Shown here: one piece after another, positions 1 to 10,459 of the stretch
Position numbering within the stretch: the first letter of the stretch is position 1
Layout: each line of letters begins with the position of its first letter
DNA from: Microbacterium sp. C5A9
GTDB taxonomy: Bacteria; Actinomycetota; Actinomycetes; Actinomycetales; Microbacteriaceae
Direction of reading: 5' to 3'
DNA length: 64,000 nt
NCBI RefSeq assembly: GCF_022627955.1
Contig: NZ_JABXGD010000002.1
Coordinates: forward strand, 1-64,000
Made by a program: the position numbers and the translations under genes
Notes under the pieces: generated by a model
Database searches by the model: none
The model's input: only the letters and a program-made list of their open reading frames with translations
What the model was told of the DNA's origin: nothing

Positions 1-14
1 ACCTTCTGAAGTGA
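1..14 (+). CDS. C-terminal tail of an upstream gene (partial)
   Basis: Four codons read Leu-Leu-Lys-stop, with the TGA at 12-14 overlapping the GTG start at 11 in a GTGA arrangement. The same start/stop overlap recurs throughout this window, so a co-directional upstream gene probably ends here. Nothing can be said about its product. Confidence 0.35.
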
Positions 15-1168
15 GACGACCGCTGCTCCGCGCCGCGGAGTTCCCCTACCGGGAGAACAGTCTCAACCTGTTCCGCCTGATCCTGGCGTTCCTGGTGCTG
101 TTCGCGCACGGGTACTACGTCGTGGGCCGCTCGGACAGCCCGGGGTTCAACGGCGAGAACCTCGGCGGGTGGGCGGTCATCGGCTTCTTCGTGATCAGCG
201 GATTCCTGATCACGCGCTCGCGATTCCGCAGCGATCCCGGAACGTTCCTGCTCCATCGGATCGCCCGCATCATGCCGGCGTTCGTGGTGTGCCTGCTCGT
301 GACGGCCTTCGTATTCGGTCCGCTCGCCCAGCTGCTGACGCATGGCACGCTCGCGGGGTATCTCACGACCGATCCCACGCCTCTCGAGTACATCTGGGGG
401 AACTTCTTCCTCCACATCGACTACTACCAGATCGGTTGGTCGCTGTCGGACGTCCCGTATCCGAACACGTGGAACGGTTCGCTCTGGACCCTGTACTTCG
501 AGTTCCTCTGCTACCTGACGGTCTGGGTTCTCGGGGGTCTCGCCGTCTATCGCAAGTCGATCTCCGTCGTCGCCGCTCTCTGGGCCGCCTCGGTGCTCGT
601 GAGGATCGCCGTGGCGAACGGGATCACCGGGGGACTCGACGGGGACTTCGGCCTCTTCACCCGCCTGCTGCCGTACTTCCTCGGCGGCTCGCTCATCTAC
701 CTGATCGTGCACCGCTGGGGGATCGTCCCGCTCGTCGGGATCATCAGCATCCCTGTCGCGGCGGTGCTGATGGTGTTCGTCCCTGTCGCGGGCGGCCCGA
801 TCGCCGCTCCGCTCATCGGCTATGCGCTCCTGTACCTGTCGACGGTGATCCCGCAGCCGGCGTGGATCGCGCGAAACGACGTGTCGTACGGCTTCTACAT
901 CTACGCGTGGCCGGTGCAGCAGCTCGTCGTGATCCTCGGTGGCGCAGCCTTCGGCATGGGCGTCTACCTCGTGATCACGACCGTGGTCACGTTCCTCCTC
1001 GGCTGGGCGAGCTGGATGTTCGTGGAACGCCACTTCATCCGGTTGGCGCGAGGCGCGAAGAAGCCGTCGGCTCCGCTCGTCACCGCATCCGCGGAAGGAG
1101 CCTCGCCCGTCGACGTGCCTCCCACCACAGGCGGAGCAGAAGCATCCGGGACCGCAGCGCCGCGATGA
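11..1168 (+). CDS. Acyltransferase-3 family membrane protein
   Basis: Integral membrane O-acyltransferase of the acyltransferase-3 (OafA/NodX) family, 385 residues, predicted to transfer acyl groups to extracytoplasmic polysaccharide. The N-terminal helix carries the family His (H33 in LVLFAHGYY), followed by the conserved VISGFLIT segment near residue 60 and about ten hydrophobic helices. Unlike the two acyltransferases at 11872 and 14109 it has no C-terminal SGNH esterase domain; it ends in a Thr/Ala/Gly-rich tail. The GTG start probably overlaps the stop of an upstream gene. The last 89 nt overlap the convergent glycosyltransferase gene. The acyl donor and acceptor cannot be read from sequence. 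Confidence 0.85.
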   Translation: MRRPLLRAAEFPYRENSLNLFRLILAFLVLFAHGYYVVGRSDSPGFNGENLGGWAVIGFFVISGFLITRSRFRSDPGTFLLHRIARIMPAFVVCLLVTAFVFGPLAQLLTHGTLAGYLTTDPTPLEYIWGNFFLHIDYYQIGWSLSDVPYPNTWNGSLWTLYFEFLCYLTVWVLGGLAVYRKSISVVAALWAASVLVRIAVANGITGGLDGDFGLFTRLLPYFLGGSLIYLIVHRWGIVPLVGIISIPVAAVLMVFVPVAGGPIAAPLIGYALLYLSTVIPQPAWIARNDVSYGFYIYAWPVQQLVVILGGAAFGMGVYLVITTVVTFLLGWASWMFVERHFIRLARGAKKPSAPLVTASAEGASPVDVPPTTGGAEASGTAAPR

Positions 1169-1841
1169 CGCCACGAGGACGCGAGGTCGACGCGTTCTCC
1201 TCGTGCACACGCCGAAGCACGGTGGCCTTCTCGAGATGTCCGAGCATCCCCGCCGCGTTGGCGGCCGTCGCGATCCAGAGGTCATGCGACTCCCGCAGGT
1301 ACGCGGGGAACGGCATCACCAGGGCGAGCGCGTCGCGACGCAACGCCATGGCGCAGCCGAAATAGGGGGCGTCACCCGCGAGGATGCGGAGCTCGTTGCG
1401 CCAGCGCCGCCCGTCGTCTGCCGAGGAGAGAAGCCAGGGACGCCCGCTGAGAGGCGAGCGCAGCGGCTCATTCGAGTCGAGCAGTCTCAGGTTGGACGCG
1501 ACGACGGCGTGGGCCTCGGTCGCGACGAGAAGGGCGTCGAGGCGGCCTTCGATCCAGATGTCGTCCTGGTCGGAGAGTACGATCACATCGCCGGTCGCGA
1601 GAGAGACCGCTCTCTGGAACGACCTCACGTATCCGGCGTTCTTCTCATTGCGGTGCACCACGATCCGTGGATCGTCCACGGCCCGGATGATCTCGACGGT
1701 CGCGTCGGAGCTCGCGTCATCGACGACGACGACCTCGTCGTCGTCTCCGATCTGGGCGAGGATCGACGAGAGCTGTTCGGCGATGTAGCGAGACCCGTTG
1801 TACGTCGCCATGCAGACGCTGACGGTGCGGGGATCAGACAT
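1080..1841 (-). CDS. GT2 glycosyltransferase
   Basis: Family 2 glycosyltransferase of 253 residues. It opens with VSVCMATYNG, has the nucleotide-binding VVVVDDASSD motif near residue 40 and the metal/sugar-nucleotide DXD as SDQDD near residue 94; a CAMALRRDAL segment follows. Sequence style resembles transferases that add rhamnose or related sugars to cell-wall glycans. An ATG at 1841 is preceded by AGAGGAG, so it is preferred over longer in-frame extensions. Its start overlaps the end of the flippase gene by 8 nt, indicating translational coupling in a three-gene minus-strand operon (4112 to 1080). Its 3' end overlaps the convergent acyltransferase gene. Confidence 0.85.
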   Translation of the reverse strand: MSDPRTVSVCMATYNGSRYIAEQLSSILAQIGDDDEVVVVDDASSDATVEIIRAVDDPRIVVHRNEKNAGYVRSFQRAVSLATGDVIVLSDQDDIWIEGRLDALLVATEAHAVVASNLRLLDSNEPLRSPLSGRPWLLSSADDGRRWRNELRILAGDAPYFGCAMALRRDALALVMPFPAYLRESHDLWIATAANAAGMLGHLEKATVLRRVHEENASTSRPRGVIAALRSRMLLLRLWWEARRRARLLPRMR

Positions 1842-3141
1842 CGGACTCCTCTGATCGCGGGATCGGGGGCTGAAGGGGCGCGACAGCGTCATCCGACACC
1901 GCCAGAGTCGCACCGGAACGCAGCGAGGAGCGCAGGGCGAGCAGCTGGTATCCCGCCACGCAGATCTCGGACACCGCGACCGCGCAGGCGACGAAGAACA
2001 ACGATCCGGCCCAGGCCGCGAGCAGGATGAGCGGAGCGCCCACGAGAGCGCCGACGACGGTGCTCACCGCCAGTGCGCGCGTGCGCCCCACCGCGACCAG
2101 GCATGCGTACCCGACGACGGCTGTCGTGCCGATCCCCACGAAGGCGATTCCGAGAGGGCCGCTGACGCTCAGCGAGACATCGATCTCGCTGGCGCCGGGG
2201 CTGAGGATGGGGGCGACGACGGGGGAGAGGAAGGCGATGCACGCGCCGCCGATGGCGCCGATCGCGATGCCGGCGACGGTCGCGACGCGCGCGCGACGGG
2301 CGAACTCGGCCGGCACCTCGGGGACCCAACCCTGGAAGAACTGCTGGACGGGCAGGAAGGCGATCGAGGCGAAGCGGAACATGCGGTCCGCGATCAGATA
2401 GGTCGCGAGGGCAGGCCCTTCGCCGAGGAACCAGTTGATGGCGATCACGGGAAGCGTGACGTACAGCGAGCTCGTGCTGGAGGTGATGACGGCGTGCTTC
2501 TGCGATGCCAGGACGGTCCGCGTCGACCGGGGCTCCGTGCCGTCCGCGTCGCGGTGGGTGTGCCGCCAGATGTAGGTGGTGTCGCAGATCGCGGCCACGA
2601 GGGATCCGATGGCCTGCAGAAGCAGGAACGACCACGCCTGGTTGGTCACGTGGGCTGCGATGATGCCGGCGATCGTGCCCAGGGTGGTGGGAAGGGTGTT
2701 CTGCAGCAGCAGACGCGCGGGCTTCGCGGCACCGGCGTAGTACCACGTGCCGCCGAGCGCGGGCAGCAGGTACGCGATCGTGCCGAGCCCGGCTATCAGG
2801 GCGTCGCCGCGCAGCATGATCGTCAGGATGCCGAACGTCACGGGCGCGACGATCAGCGCGAGGATCAGACGCGAGCGCACGGACTCGATGAAGAGCGCGT
2901 GTCGACGGCGAAGACCCGTGCTCGCGACCAACGCCGGTCCGGTGGCACCCCAGCCGAATCCGACGAAGATCGCCGCGAACTGCACGAACGTCTGCGCCAC
3001 GCCGATCTGCGCCCACGTCACGGCGCCGAGCGCCGTGATGAGGGTCGGGATCGCCGCCACGCTGATGATCGCGGTGATCGCGACGGAGACGGTGAAGCCG
3101 CTCAGGCGCCGCAGCGCGACCAGACCACGCGGAGCCCTCAT
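1834..3141 (-). CDS. Wzx-like polysaccharide flippase
   Basis: Polytopic membrane protein of 435 residues with about twelve to fourteen hydrophobic helices, resembling oligosaccharide flippases/polysaccharide exporters of the MOP superfamily. These move undecaprenyl-linked repeat units to the outer face of the membrane. The N-terminus has a short basic stretch followed by hydrophobic helices beginning VSVAITAIISVAAI; a cytoplasmic charged loop lies near the middle. It sits between two GT2 genes with ATGA-type overlap to the upstream gene and an 8-nt overlap with the downstream one, the normal context for a Wzx. The substrate is inferred only from that context. Confidence 0.78.
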   Translation of the reverse strand: MRAPRGLVALRRLSGFTVSVAITAIISVAAIPTLITALGAVTWAQIGVAQTFVQFAAIFVGFGWGATGPALVASTGLRRRHALFIESVRSRLILALIVAPVTFGILTIMLRGDALIAGLGTIAYLLPALGGTWYYAGAAKPARLLLQNTLPTTLGTIAGIIAAHVTNQAWSFLLLQAIGSLVAAICDTTYIWRHTHRDADGTEPRSTRTVLASQKHAVITSSTSSLYVTLPVIAINWFLGEGPALATYLIADRMFRFASIAFLPVQQFFQGWVPEVPAEFARRARVATVAGIAIGAIGGACIAFLSPVVAPILSPGASEIDVSLSVSGPLGIAFVGIGTTAVVGYACLVAVGRTRALAVSTVVGALVGAPLILLAAWAGSLFFVACAVAVSEICVAGYQLLALRSSLRSGATLAVSDDAVAPLQPPIPRSEESDV

Positions 3142-4112
3142 CGATCGCCCTGCGTCGTCGCGCCGCGCACTCCCGCATCGACGACGGGTGCGTTCCAGGC
3201 CACGCGCGATGCGCGCTCGGCCACGGCTGACGGCATCCGTCCCATCCGCGACTTCACGCCGGCGTTGATGCCGGCGCGGAGTACCCGTGCGAACTCTCCC
3301 CGGGGCCGTGCCACGAGAGCAGCGTTCACGAAGTGCAGCAGATCGATGACGGTGTCTCGGGTGATCTGCGCCGGAGCGGAGCGCAGGTAAAGCCGGTTCA
3401 GCACGATGCGGTTGCGCACGCGATAGAAGTACCGGAACGGCGTGCTGAAGGTGGTCACAGGAGGAAGGATGCCCGGTATGCTCACCGGTCGGCCGAACAG
3501 CAGCCGTGCGTACTGTCGTCCGAGCTGGTGGGCGAGCGCGGCTCCGGGGGCGGCGATCGTGAGGTAGCCCGCGGCGCGGGTCCGAAGCTCGAACTCCGTG
3601 TCGATCAGGTCGATGAAGAAGTCTTCGCGCATCGTTCCGATCTGTCGGAGCACCTCGGCATCGACGAGCATCCCCGACTGGATGATGTTCTTGGCGAGCA
3701 GCGTTCCGTCGCCCAGCTCGGCATACGCCTGTCGCACGTCGGCGAAGTGCTCCGGCACGACGAGTCCGACCCGGTGTCCTCGCACGGCCGCCGCGACGTG
3801 CGCGTCGAGAAGCGACTGCACGTATCCCGCCTCGATGTGCGAGTCCTGGTCGAAGGACACCACCTTCGAGGCGCCCGCTTCGAGGGCGAGCTCATAGCCG
3901 CGGTTCAGCGCGGCGCCGATGCCGGAGTTGTCCGCGAGCGACTCCACGACCGCCCCCCGCGCGGTCAGCGCGGAGAGGAGCTCTGAGGAGCCGGGTCCGC
4001 TCGCGTCGTCGACGACGACGACGCCGGACACCTGCGACGCGATCGAATCGAAGGCCCACAGGAGGTCGTCGTCGGGTCGGAAGGTCGAGATGATCGCCCA
4101 GACAGATTCCAC
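3138..4112 (-). CDS. GT2 glycosyltransferase, rhamnosyltransferase-like
   Basis: Family 2 transferase of 324 residues from the chosen start. It has VWAIISTFRPDDDL at the N-terminus, VVVVDDASGPGSS, the DXD as VVSFDQDSHIEAG, and FIDLIDTEFELRTRAAGY, all typical of the rhamnosyltransferase subfamily. A longer frame opens with GTG at 4145, but that codon has no ribosome site and lies on a possible -10 (TAGGGT). The GTG at 4112 has GAAGGG six bases upstream and begins where homologous transferases begin, so it is preferred. The gene leads a minus-strand operon with the flippase and a second GT2, and diverges from the GT2 at 4214. Confidence 0.82.
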   Translation of the reverse strand: MESVWAIISTFRPDDDLLWAFDSIASQVSGVVVVDDASGPGSSELLSALTARGAVVESLADNSGIGAALNRGYELALEAGASKVVSFDQDSHIEAGYVQSLLDAHVAAAVRGHRVGLVVPEHFADVRQAYAELGDGTLLAKNIIQSGMLVDAEVLRQIGTMREDFFIDLIDTEFELRTRAAGYLTIAAPGAALAHQLGRQYARLLFGRPVSIPGILPPVTTFSTPFRYFYRVRNRIVLNRLYLRSAPAQITRDTVIDLLHFVNAALVARPRGEFARVLRAGINAGVKSRMGRMPSAVAERASRVAWNAPVVDAGVRGATTQGDR

Positions 4113-4177
4113 TCGTCGCCCTTCGTTCACTCCCGACTGAAACACCCTATCCGCTCGGGCTGACAGGTGCCGCCACG

Positions 4178-4183
4178 TAGACT
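4178..4183 (+). promoter_or_regulatory. -10 element (TAGACT) for the GT2 gene at 4214
   Basis: A TANNNT hexamer 30 nt before the GTG start, with AGGGAG at 4201 as ribosome site. No convincing -35 is seen at 17 nt. It sits in the short divergent intergenic region. Confidence 0.4.
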
Positions 4184-4213
4184 GGGGGCGTCGTCAGCAG
4201 AGGGAGATTCGGC

Positions 4214-5221
4214 GTGAGTCAGGAATTCGGATCGATCGTCCTCGCGGCATACCAGCCCGATCCCGAACTCTTCCGCCGACAGCTGGAATCGCTCCGCGCG
4301 CAGACCGTCGATGCCTGGGAGTGCGTGATCTCTGTCGATGGCGATCCGGCGCCGATCCGCACGCTCGTCGCGGAGATCACGGGCGACGATCCTCGGTTCC
4401 GGGTGATCGGCGACGGCACCCGGCGCGGATTCTTCCTCAACTTCGAGCACGGCGTTCGCGCGGTGGACCCGAGTGCGCGCTGGATCGCGTTGAGCGATCA
4501 GGACGACGAGTGGTATCCGGCCAAGCTCGCCACACTGCTGCCTCACCTCGCGGAGGTCGACCTCGTGAGCGGTCAGGCCCGCCTGGTCGAGCAGCCGTCC
4601 GGGCGCGTGCTGGGGGAGACCTCGCGAGCGGACCACGGGCTGGTCGCGAACGTCCTCAACAACCAGTTCAGCGGATCGGCTTTCGTCTTCCGTTCCGAGA
4701 TTCTCGCGAAGGCTCTTCCGTTCCCCGTCGCATCGACGCGCACCGCCGCGCACGACCACTGGCTGGCCGTCGTCGCCGGCGCAGGGCGCGGCACCCGGAT
4801 GCTGCCGGACGTGCTGCAGGACTACGTCCAGCACTCCGGCAACGTCTTCGGCGATCCGAGCGAGATGACGGGCCCCGTGCGACCGCTGCAGTCGATCCGC
4901 ACGGTGCTGTCCCTCGCGCAGAAGTACGAGGGGTCGCGCACACCCGCAGCGCTCGTCCGCATGGTGTTCTGGCTCAACGTCGGCTGGCGTCAGCTGATCA
5001 CCGACACGCTTCTCGCGCGCGTCGGCGGTACGGACGCGGCTGCGGCCGAGCTGATCCCGTATTTCTCCGCTCATCGGCGGTTCGCCGACCTCAACCGTCT
5101 TCTCCGCGAGGCCGTGGCGAACGAAGAGGTCGTCGCACGCTTCCGCGTCGAATACCTCGCGAGCTGGTTCGCCGGCGTGCTGACCCGGGGGCGAGCTCTG
5201 GTGCGGCGCCGCGTGCGCTGA
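4214..5221 (+). CDS. GT2 glycosyltransferase
   Basis: Family 2 glycosyltransferase of 335 residues. Visible motifs are SIVLAAYQPDPELF at the N-terminus, CVISVDGDPAP (nucleotide-binding Asp) and WIALSDQDDEWYPAKL (DXD plus following Trp-Tyr-Pro), as in transferases acting on surface polysaccharides. The GTG at 4214 has AGGGAG ten bases upstream. It is transcribed away from the neighbouring minus-strand GT/flippase operon and converges on the DUF2304 gene, 2 nt away. The acceptor and sugar are unknown; neighbourhood suggests rhamnose or a modified hexose. Confidence 0.83.
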   Translation: MSQEFGSIVLAAYQPDPELFRRQLESLRAQTVDAWECVISVDGDPAPIRTLVAEITGDDPRFRVIGDGTRRGFFLNFEHGVRAVDPSARWIALSDQDDEWYPAKLATLLPHLAEVDLVSGQARLVEQPSGRVLGETSRADHGLVANVLNNQFSGSAFVFRSEILAKALPFPVASTRTAAHDHWLAVVAGAGRGTRMLPDVLQDYVQHSGNVFGDPSEMTGPVRPLQSIRTVLSLAQKYEGSRTPAALVRMVFWLNVGWRQLITDTLLARVGGTDAAAAELIPYFSAHRRFADLNRLLREAVANEEVVARFRVEYLASWFAGVLTRGRALVRRRVR

Positions 5222-5223
5222 GA

Positions 5224-5625
5224 TCAGTCGTTCTGGCGACGGTCTCTCGCGCGCAGCTCTTCGAGCGCGCTCTCGAGCTCGGCGATCCGCTTGCCGTGGG
5301 TCTCTCGCTCGAGACGGCCGATCGCCGCCTCCTCGGCGAGACGGCGGATCTCCTCCTCGTCCTGCGAGAGCTCCCACGAGAGATGCAGCGAGACGGCGAG
5401 CAGCAGGAAGATCGCGAGCGTGAAGAGGAGGTTGGCCGGGACCTGGAATCCCAGGGTGGCCGTGAAGAACAGCAGCGCCTGCGGGAAGATGCCGAGAACG
5501 AGCACGGCGAGCCCGATGACGAGCCAGATGATCGCATACTTCTCACGCAGCTGACGCTTGAGCAGCAGCGTCAGCACGACGCCGAGAATGACGATGGCGA
5601 GGCCGATCGCTCCGGTGACCATCAT
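5224..5625 (-). CDS. DUF2304 domain membrane protein
   Basis: A 133-residue protein with three hydrophobic segments (about residues 3-21, 33-51 and 62-82) followed by an acidic/basic C-terminal coiled coil (about 88-130). This is the DUF2304 architecture, often found next to DPM1-type polyprenyl-phosphate glycosyltransferases and proposed as a membrane partner. The ATG overlaps the TGA of the upstream glycosyltransferase in an ATGA, so the two are translationally coupled. Function is inferred from this pairing only. Confidence 0.8.
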   Translation of the reverse strand: MMVTGAIGLAIVILGVVLTLLLKRQLREKYAIIWLVIGLAVLVLGIFPQALLFFTATLGFQVPANLLFTLAIFLLLAVSLHLSWELSQDEEEIRRLAEEAAIGRLERETHGKRIAELESALEELRARDRRQND

Positions 5626-6359
5626 GCACGTTCTCCGTCGTGTCGTCGGACTTGGGGCCGCCTCATGATCGAGAGGCCCAGCGCCATCACCGAGCGCATG
5701 AGGTACACGGTCGAGCCGAAGAAGCCCTGGCTCGGGACACCGTGCATGCGCGGACGCATGGCGACGGGCACCTGGGTGACGGTGAGGCCGGTGTGCACCG
5801 CGGCGACCAGGCTGTCGATCGTGTCCCCGAGGTACTCCGCGGGGTAGTACTGCACGTACTGATCGATGGCCCGGCGGTTTCCCGCCCTGAATCCGCTCGT
5901 CACATCGGTCAACGGGGTCTTGGCCACGCGGGAGAGGACCTTGGCGAGCACGACCATCGCCCAGCGTCGGGGGCCACGGCTCTTGTAGTCGCCGACCTCC
6001 GCGAAGCGTGCGCCGATCGCGATGTCGGCGCGGTCGAGGGCCTGGATGATGCGCTCGATGTCGACAGGGTTGTGCTGTCCGTCCGCGTCCACCTGGATGG
6101 CCGCCTCGTACCCGCCGCGCTGGGCACGGACGTATCCTGCCCGCATCGCACCGCCGACGCCGAGGTTGAACGGCAGCTGGAGGACGTCGGCGCCCGCCTG
6201 TCGCGCGACGTCGGCCGTGGAGTCCGTGGAGCCGTCATCGACGACCAGGATGTCGGTCGCGGGGAGCGCGAGCCGGATCTCCTCGACGGTCCTGCCGACG
6301 TTTCGCTCTTCGTTCCACGCGGGAACGATGACGAGGATCCGGTCCAGCGACGAACTCAT
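5622..6359 (-). CDS. Polyprenyl-phosphate glycosyltransferase (DPM1-like GT2)
   Basis: Soluble family 2 transferase of 245 residues resembling dolichol-phosphate mannosyltransferase. It shows ILVIVPAWNEERNV, ILVVDDGSTDSTADV and AAIQVDADGQHNP (the DXD in its usual DADGQH form), then a SGFRAGNRRAI segment. Such enzymes charge polyprenyl phosphate with a hexose for later extracytoplasmic transfer. There is no long C-terminal membrane domain here; the coupled DUF2304 protein may supply membrane association. The gene begins 39 nt after the secreted repeat protein ends and may be co-transcribed with it. Confidence 0.85.
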   Translation of the reverse strand: MSSSLDRILVIVPAWNEERNVGRTVEEIRLALPATDILVVDDGSTDSTADVARQAGADVLQLPFNLGVGGAMRAGYVRAQRGGYEAAIQVDADGQHNPVDIERIIQALDRADIAIGARFAEVGDYKSRGPRRWAMVVLAKVLSRVAKTPLTDVTSGFRAGNRRAIDQYVQYYPAEYLGDTIDSLVAAVHTGLTVTQVPVAMRPRMHGVPSQGFFGSTVYLMRSVMALGLSIMRRPQVRRHDGERA

Positions 6360-6398
6360 GCTCTCATTCTACGGGGGTCGATCGACGGCACCCGCGAC

Positions 6399-8477
6399 TC
6401 ATCCGATCGGCGCGCCCACGGTGTAGGAGGCGAGATGCTTCGCTTCCAACCGCACGATCGGGATGGGCCACACGCCGTTCGCGAGCTTGAGCAGATACTG
6501 CGGGGCCGTGAGATGACGCAGCTGTCCCGCACGCACGACGTAGACCTTGTCATCGCCGAAGGAGACGAACGTCCCCTCGGCGAGATACGGCGCTCCCTTG
6601 GAATATGCGTTGATCGTGGCCGTCGACCAGGTCACCGTATAGGGCGATCGTCCTCCGGACAGTTCCAGCAGGCGCTGTCCTGACTGCACGTGGCGCAGCT
6701 GGTTCTTCTCCAGTGAGTAGATGGGGTCGGACGTCCGCGACTTGACGAAGACCGGCCCCGGGAGGGTCGTGCCGGTGCGGCGCATGACCGCGCACACGGA
6801 TGCCGGAATCGAGTTGCCCTTGCCGGAGCGGAGGGAGTTCGTCACGCCGGTCAGACGGCCTCCGTCGAGCACGAAGGTCTTGCCGCTGCATGTGAGGACG
6901 GGGGCGAGCGTCGACGAGGTGTTGTAGCCGGCGAAGCTGCCGTTGGCGACGGGCTGATACGCGGTGATCCCGGCGTCGGCGCTCATCTCCCAGCTCGGGA
7001 TGTGCGTGAGATCCGCACCGTTCCCGACGATGTACACCTCATCGCGCGAGTTCTCCTTGACAAGGGTCCCCGGGGCGAGGAGTGCTCGACCGAGCGCCGG
7101 GAAGGCGGCGTTGCCGGCGGGGAAGACCGCGACGTAGTCCTTCGCCTTCCCTCGCTCCAGCTGCCAGGCGAGGCCGTTGGCGATGTGCCTCCGCTGCCCG
7201 TTCTCCCACTTGTAGTAGTCGGGTGAGTCCTCCGACCGGAAGTAGTCGCCCACGGGCTGTCCGGTGGGATACGAACCCAGGATCTTCGGGGTCAGCGGGG
7301 TGTAGTCGTCCACCCGCATGCCGTATCGGGTGATGAGCGCCGCGGAGGCGAAGTGATGCTTGGTGCCGTCGGGCTGGAGCAGATACATCGCCCCATCGCG
7401 GGCGTCGCGCACGAGGCGGATGAACCGGTTGCCCGAGGTCAGCGAGTTGATGTACCCCGGGCTGACCGTGCGCACCGCTCCGAGGCGCGTCGTCAGCACG
7501 GCGAGGTCCGCCGGGGTCGTGACGTAGTGCTTCACCCCTCCGGAGGTGAGGAAGATCTGACCGGTGTCGGACGCGCGGACGAGAGAGGATGCGGGGTCCT
7601 GCGTGCTGCCGAACCAGTCGGTGAAGTAGTTGTGGAAGTTGCGGTTCCCGTAGGCCGAGCAGTTGTCGCCCGATCCGTACCCGGCCCGCAGCGCCGCGGC
7701 GTTCGGCTGGTACGGCGTGTAGTAGTAGAGCGCGGCGGTGGCGCTGTTCTCGACGTAGACCGGACCACGCCCGCACGCGCTGTTCGGGTTGTACATGATG
7801 TTCCAGGTCTTGCCCGGGGCGTAGTACGTGAAGTAGCGCCCCTCGGTGTAGATCTTCATCTGCCGGCCGGCGCCGTAGATCTGGTAGAAGAAGCCCGAGA
7901 ACGCGGGGTCGCAGGGTGCGGTGTCGGGGCACCCCTGGCCGAGGGCCATGCTGAAGCGCCAGTCGCTGGGCCAGGTGTGCGTCACCAGACTCTGCTCCTT
8001 CTGGAGCATCACGATGAAGACCTGCGGGTTGATGCCGCACGACTGCGCCACCTTGTAGATGATCGTCGCCGCGGATTCATTGCCGGCGCCCTGGTAGCCG
8101 TTGCAGTACTGGTCCGCAGCCCGGTTGGGCGTGTTCTGGCGATAGTCCTTGAGGCACACGTACCCGGAGCGGCACGATGCCACCTTCGACCGGAAGAACG
8201 AGTCGATGCTCGCCGCCGACATCGTCGAACTGTCGAAGAACACCTCGTTGGAGATGATCTTGCCGGCGCGGAAGCCGTCGGTGATGAGTGCCTTGACGGG
8301 CGAGGCGAGGCGCGCGGCGGGGGCGGCGGTCGAGACACCGGCGGTCACGGACGCGTCGGCCATGGGGGCCGAGGCGCTCGCCGGGCTCGCGATGAGGAGC
8401 GAGACGGCGAAGGTGACGGCGGCGGTGCTCGCGATGAGCGCGCGCAGGCGTGAGCGTGAGGACGTGGGGCGGGTCAC
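6399..8477 (-). CDS. Secreted lysozyme-like protein with seven C-terminal repeats
   Basis: A 692-residue exported protein. The N-terminus has Arg residues, a hydrophobic core and an AxA-type site (ASPASASA near residue 37), a Sec signal peptide. Residues about 55-300 include INPQVFIVMLQKEQSLVT, which resembles the catalytic-Glu helix of glucosaminidase/lysozyme-like muralytic domains. Several paired Cys lie in this part. The C-terminal half holds about seven copies of a 55-75 residue repeat, clearest as VYVVRAGQLRHL, YYKWENGQRRHI and IYSLEKNQLRHV. The GTG at 8477 is chosen because it opens directly on the signal peptide, but its ribosome site is poor; upstream in-frame codons are possible. 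Enzymatic activity is an inference. Confidence 0.75.
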   Translation of the reverse strand: MTRPTSSRSRLRALIASTAAVTFAVSLLIASPASASAPMADASVTAGVSTAAPAARLASPVKALITDGFRAGKIISNEVFFDSSTMSAASIDSFFRSKVASCRSGYVCLKDYRQNTPNRAADQYCNGYQGAGNESAATIIYKVAQSCGINPQVFIVMLQKEQSLVTHTWPSDWRFSMALGQGCPDTAPCDPAFSGFFYQIYGAGRQMKIYTEGRYFTYYAPGKTWNIMYNPNSACGRGPVYVENSATAALYYYTPYQPNAAALRAGYGSGDNCSAYGNRNFHNYFTDWFGSTQDPASSLVRASDTGQIFLTSGGVKHYVTTPADLAVLTTRLGAVRTVSPGYINSLTSGNRFIRLVRDARDGAMYLLQPDGTKHHFASAALITRYGMRVDDYTPLTPKILGSYPTGQPVGDYFRSEDSPDYYKWENGQRRHIANGLAWQLERGKAKDYVAVFPAGNAAFPALGRALLAPGTLVKENSRDEVYIVGNGADLTHIPSWEMSADAGITAYQPVANGSFAGYNTSSTLAPVLTCSGKTFVLDGGRLTGVTNSLRSGKGNSIPASVCAVMRRTGTTLPGPVFVKSRTSDPIYSLEKNQLRHVQSGQRLLELSGGRSPYTVTWSTATINAYSKGAPYLAEGTFVSFGDDKVYVVRAGQLRHLTAPQYLLKLANGVWPIPIVRLEAKHLASYTVGAPIG

Positions 8478-8573
8478 CCTGCCATTGTGACGGAAAGGAA
8501 CAGATGATGCCACTGTGATTGATGTGAAGCAAGTCAAGAATCGCCGCGGGCGGTTCTTCCAGCGGGGATGTGG

Positions 8574-8579
8574 CACGAT
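8574..8579 (+). promoter_or_regulatory. -10-like element (CACGAT) for rmlA
   Basis: The hexamer ends 6 nt before the rmlA GTG, so transcription would begin at the start codon. It departs from TANNNT in its first base; no good -35 is visible. Confidence 0.35.
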
Positions 8580-8585
8580 GTTGGG

Positions 8586-10453
<1,868 letters not shown>

Positions 10454-10459
10454 GCGACC

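Noticed and set aside
1203..2030. Long arginine-, glycine- or histidine-rich frames opposite real genes across the whole window.
   Set aside because: They are third-position GC artefacts; the opposite frames carry recognisable domains, normal starts and operon overlaps.
8503..8537. TTGACT (8537-8532, minus) as -35 of a promoter for the secreted repeat protein.
   Set aside because: No acceptable -10 occurs at 16-19 nt; the candidates there read AGTGGC and ATCATC.
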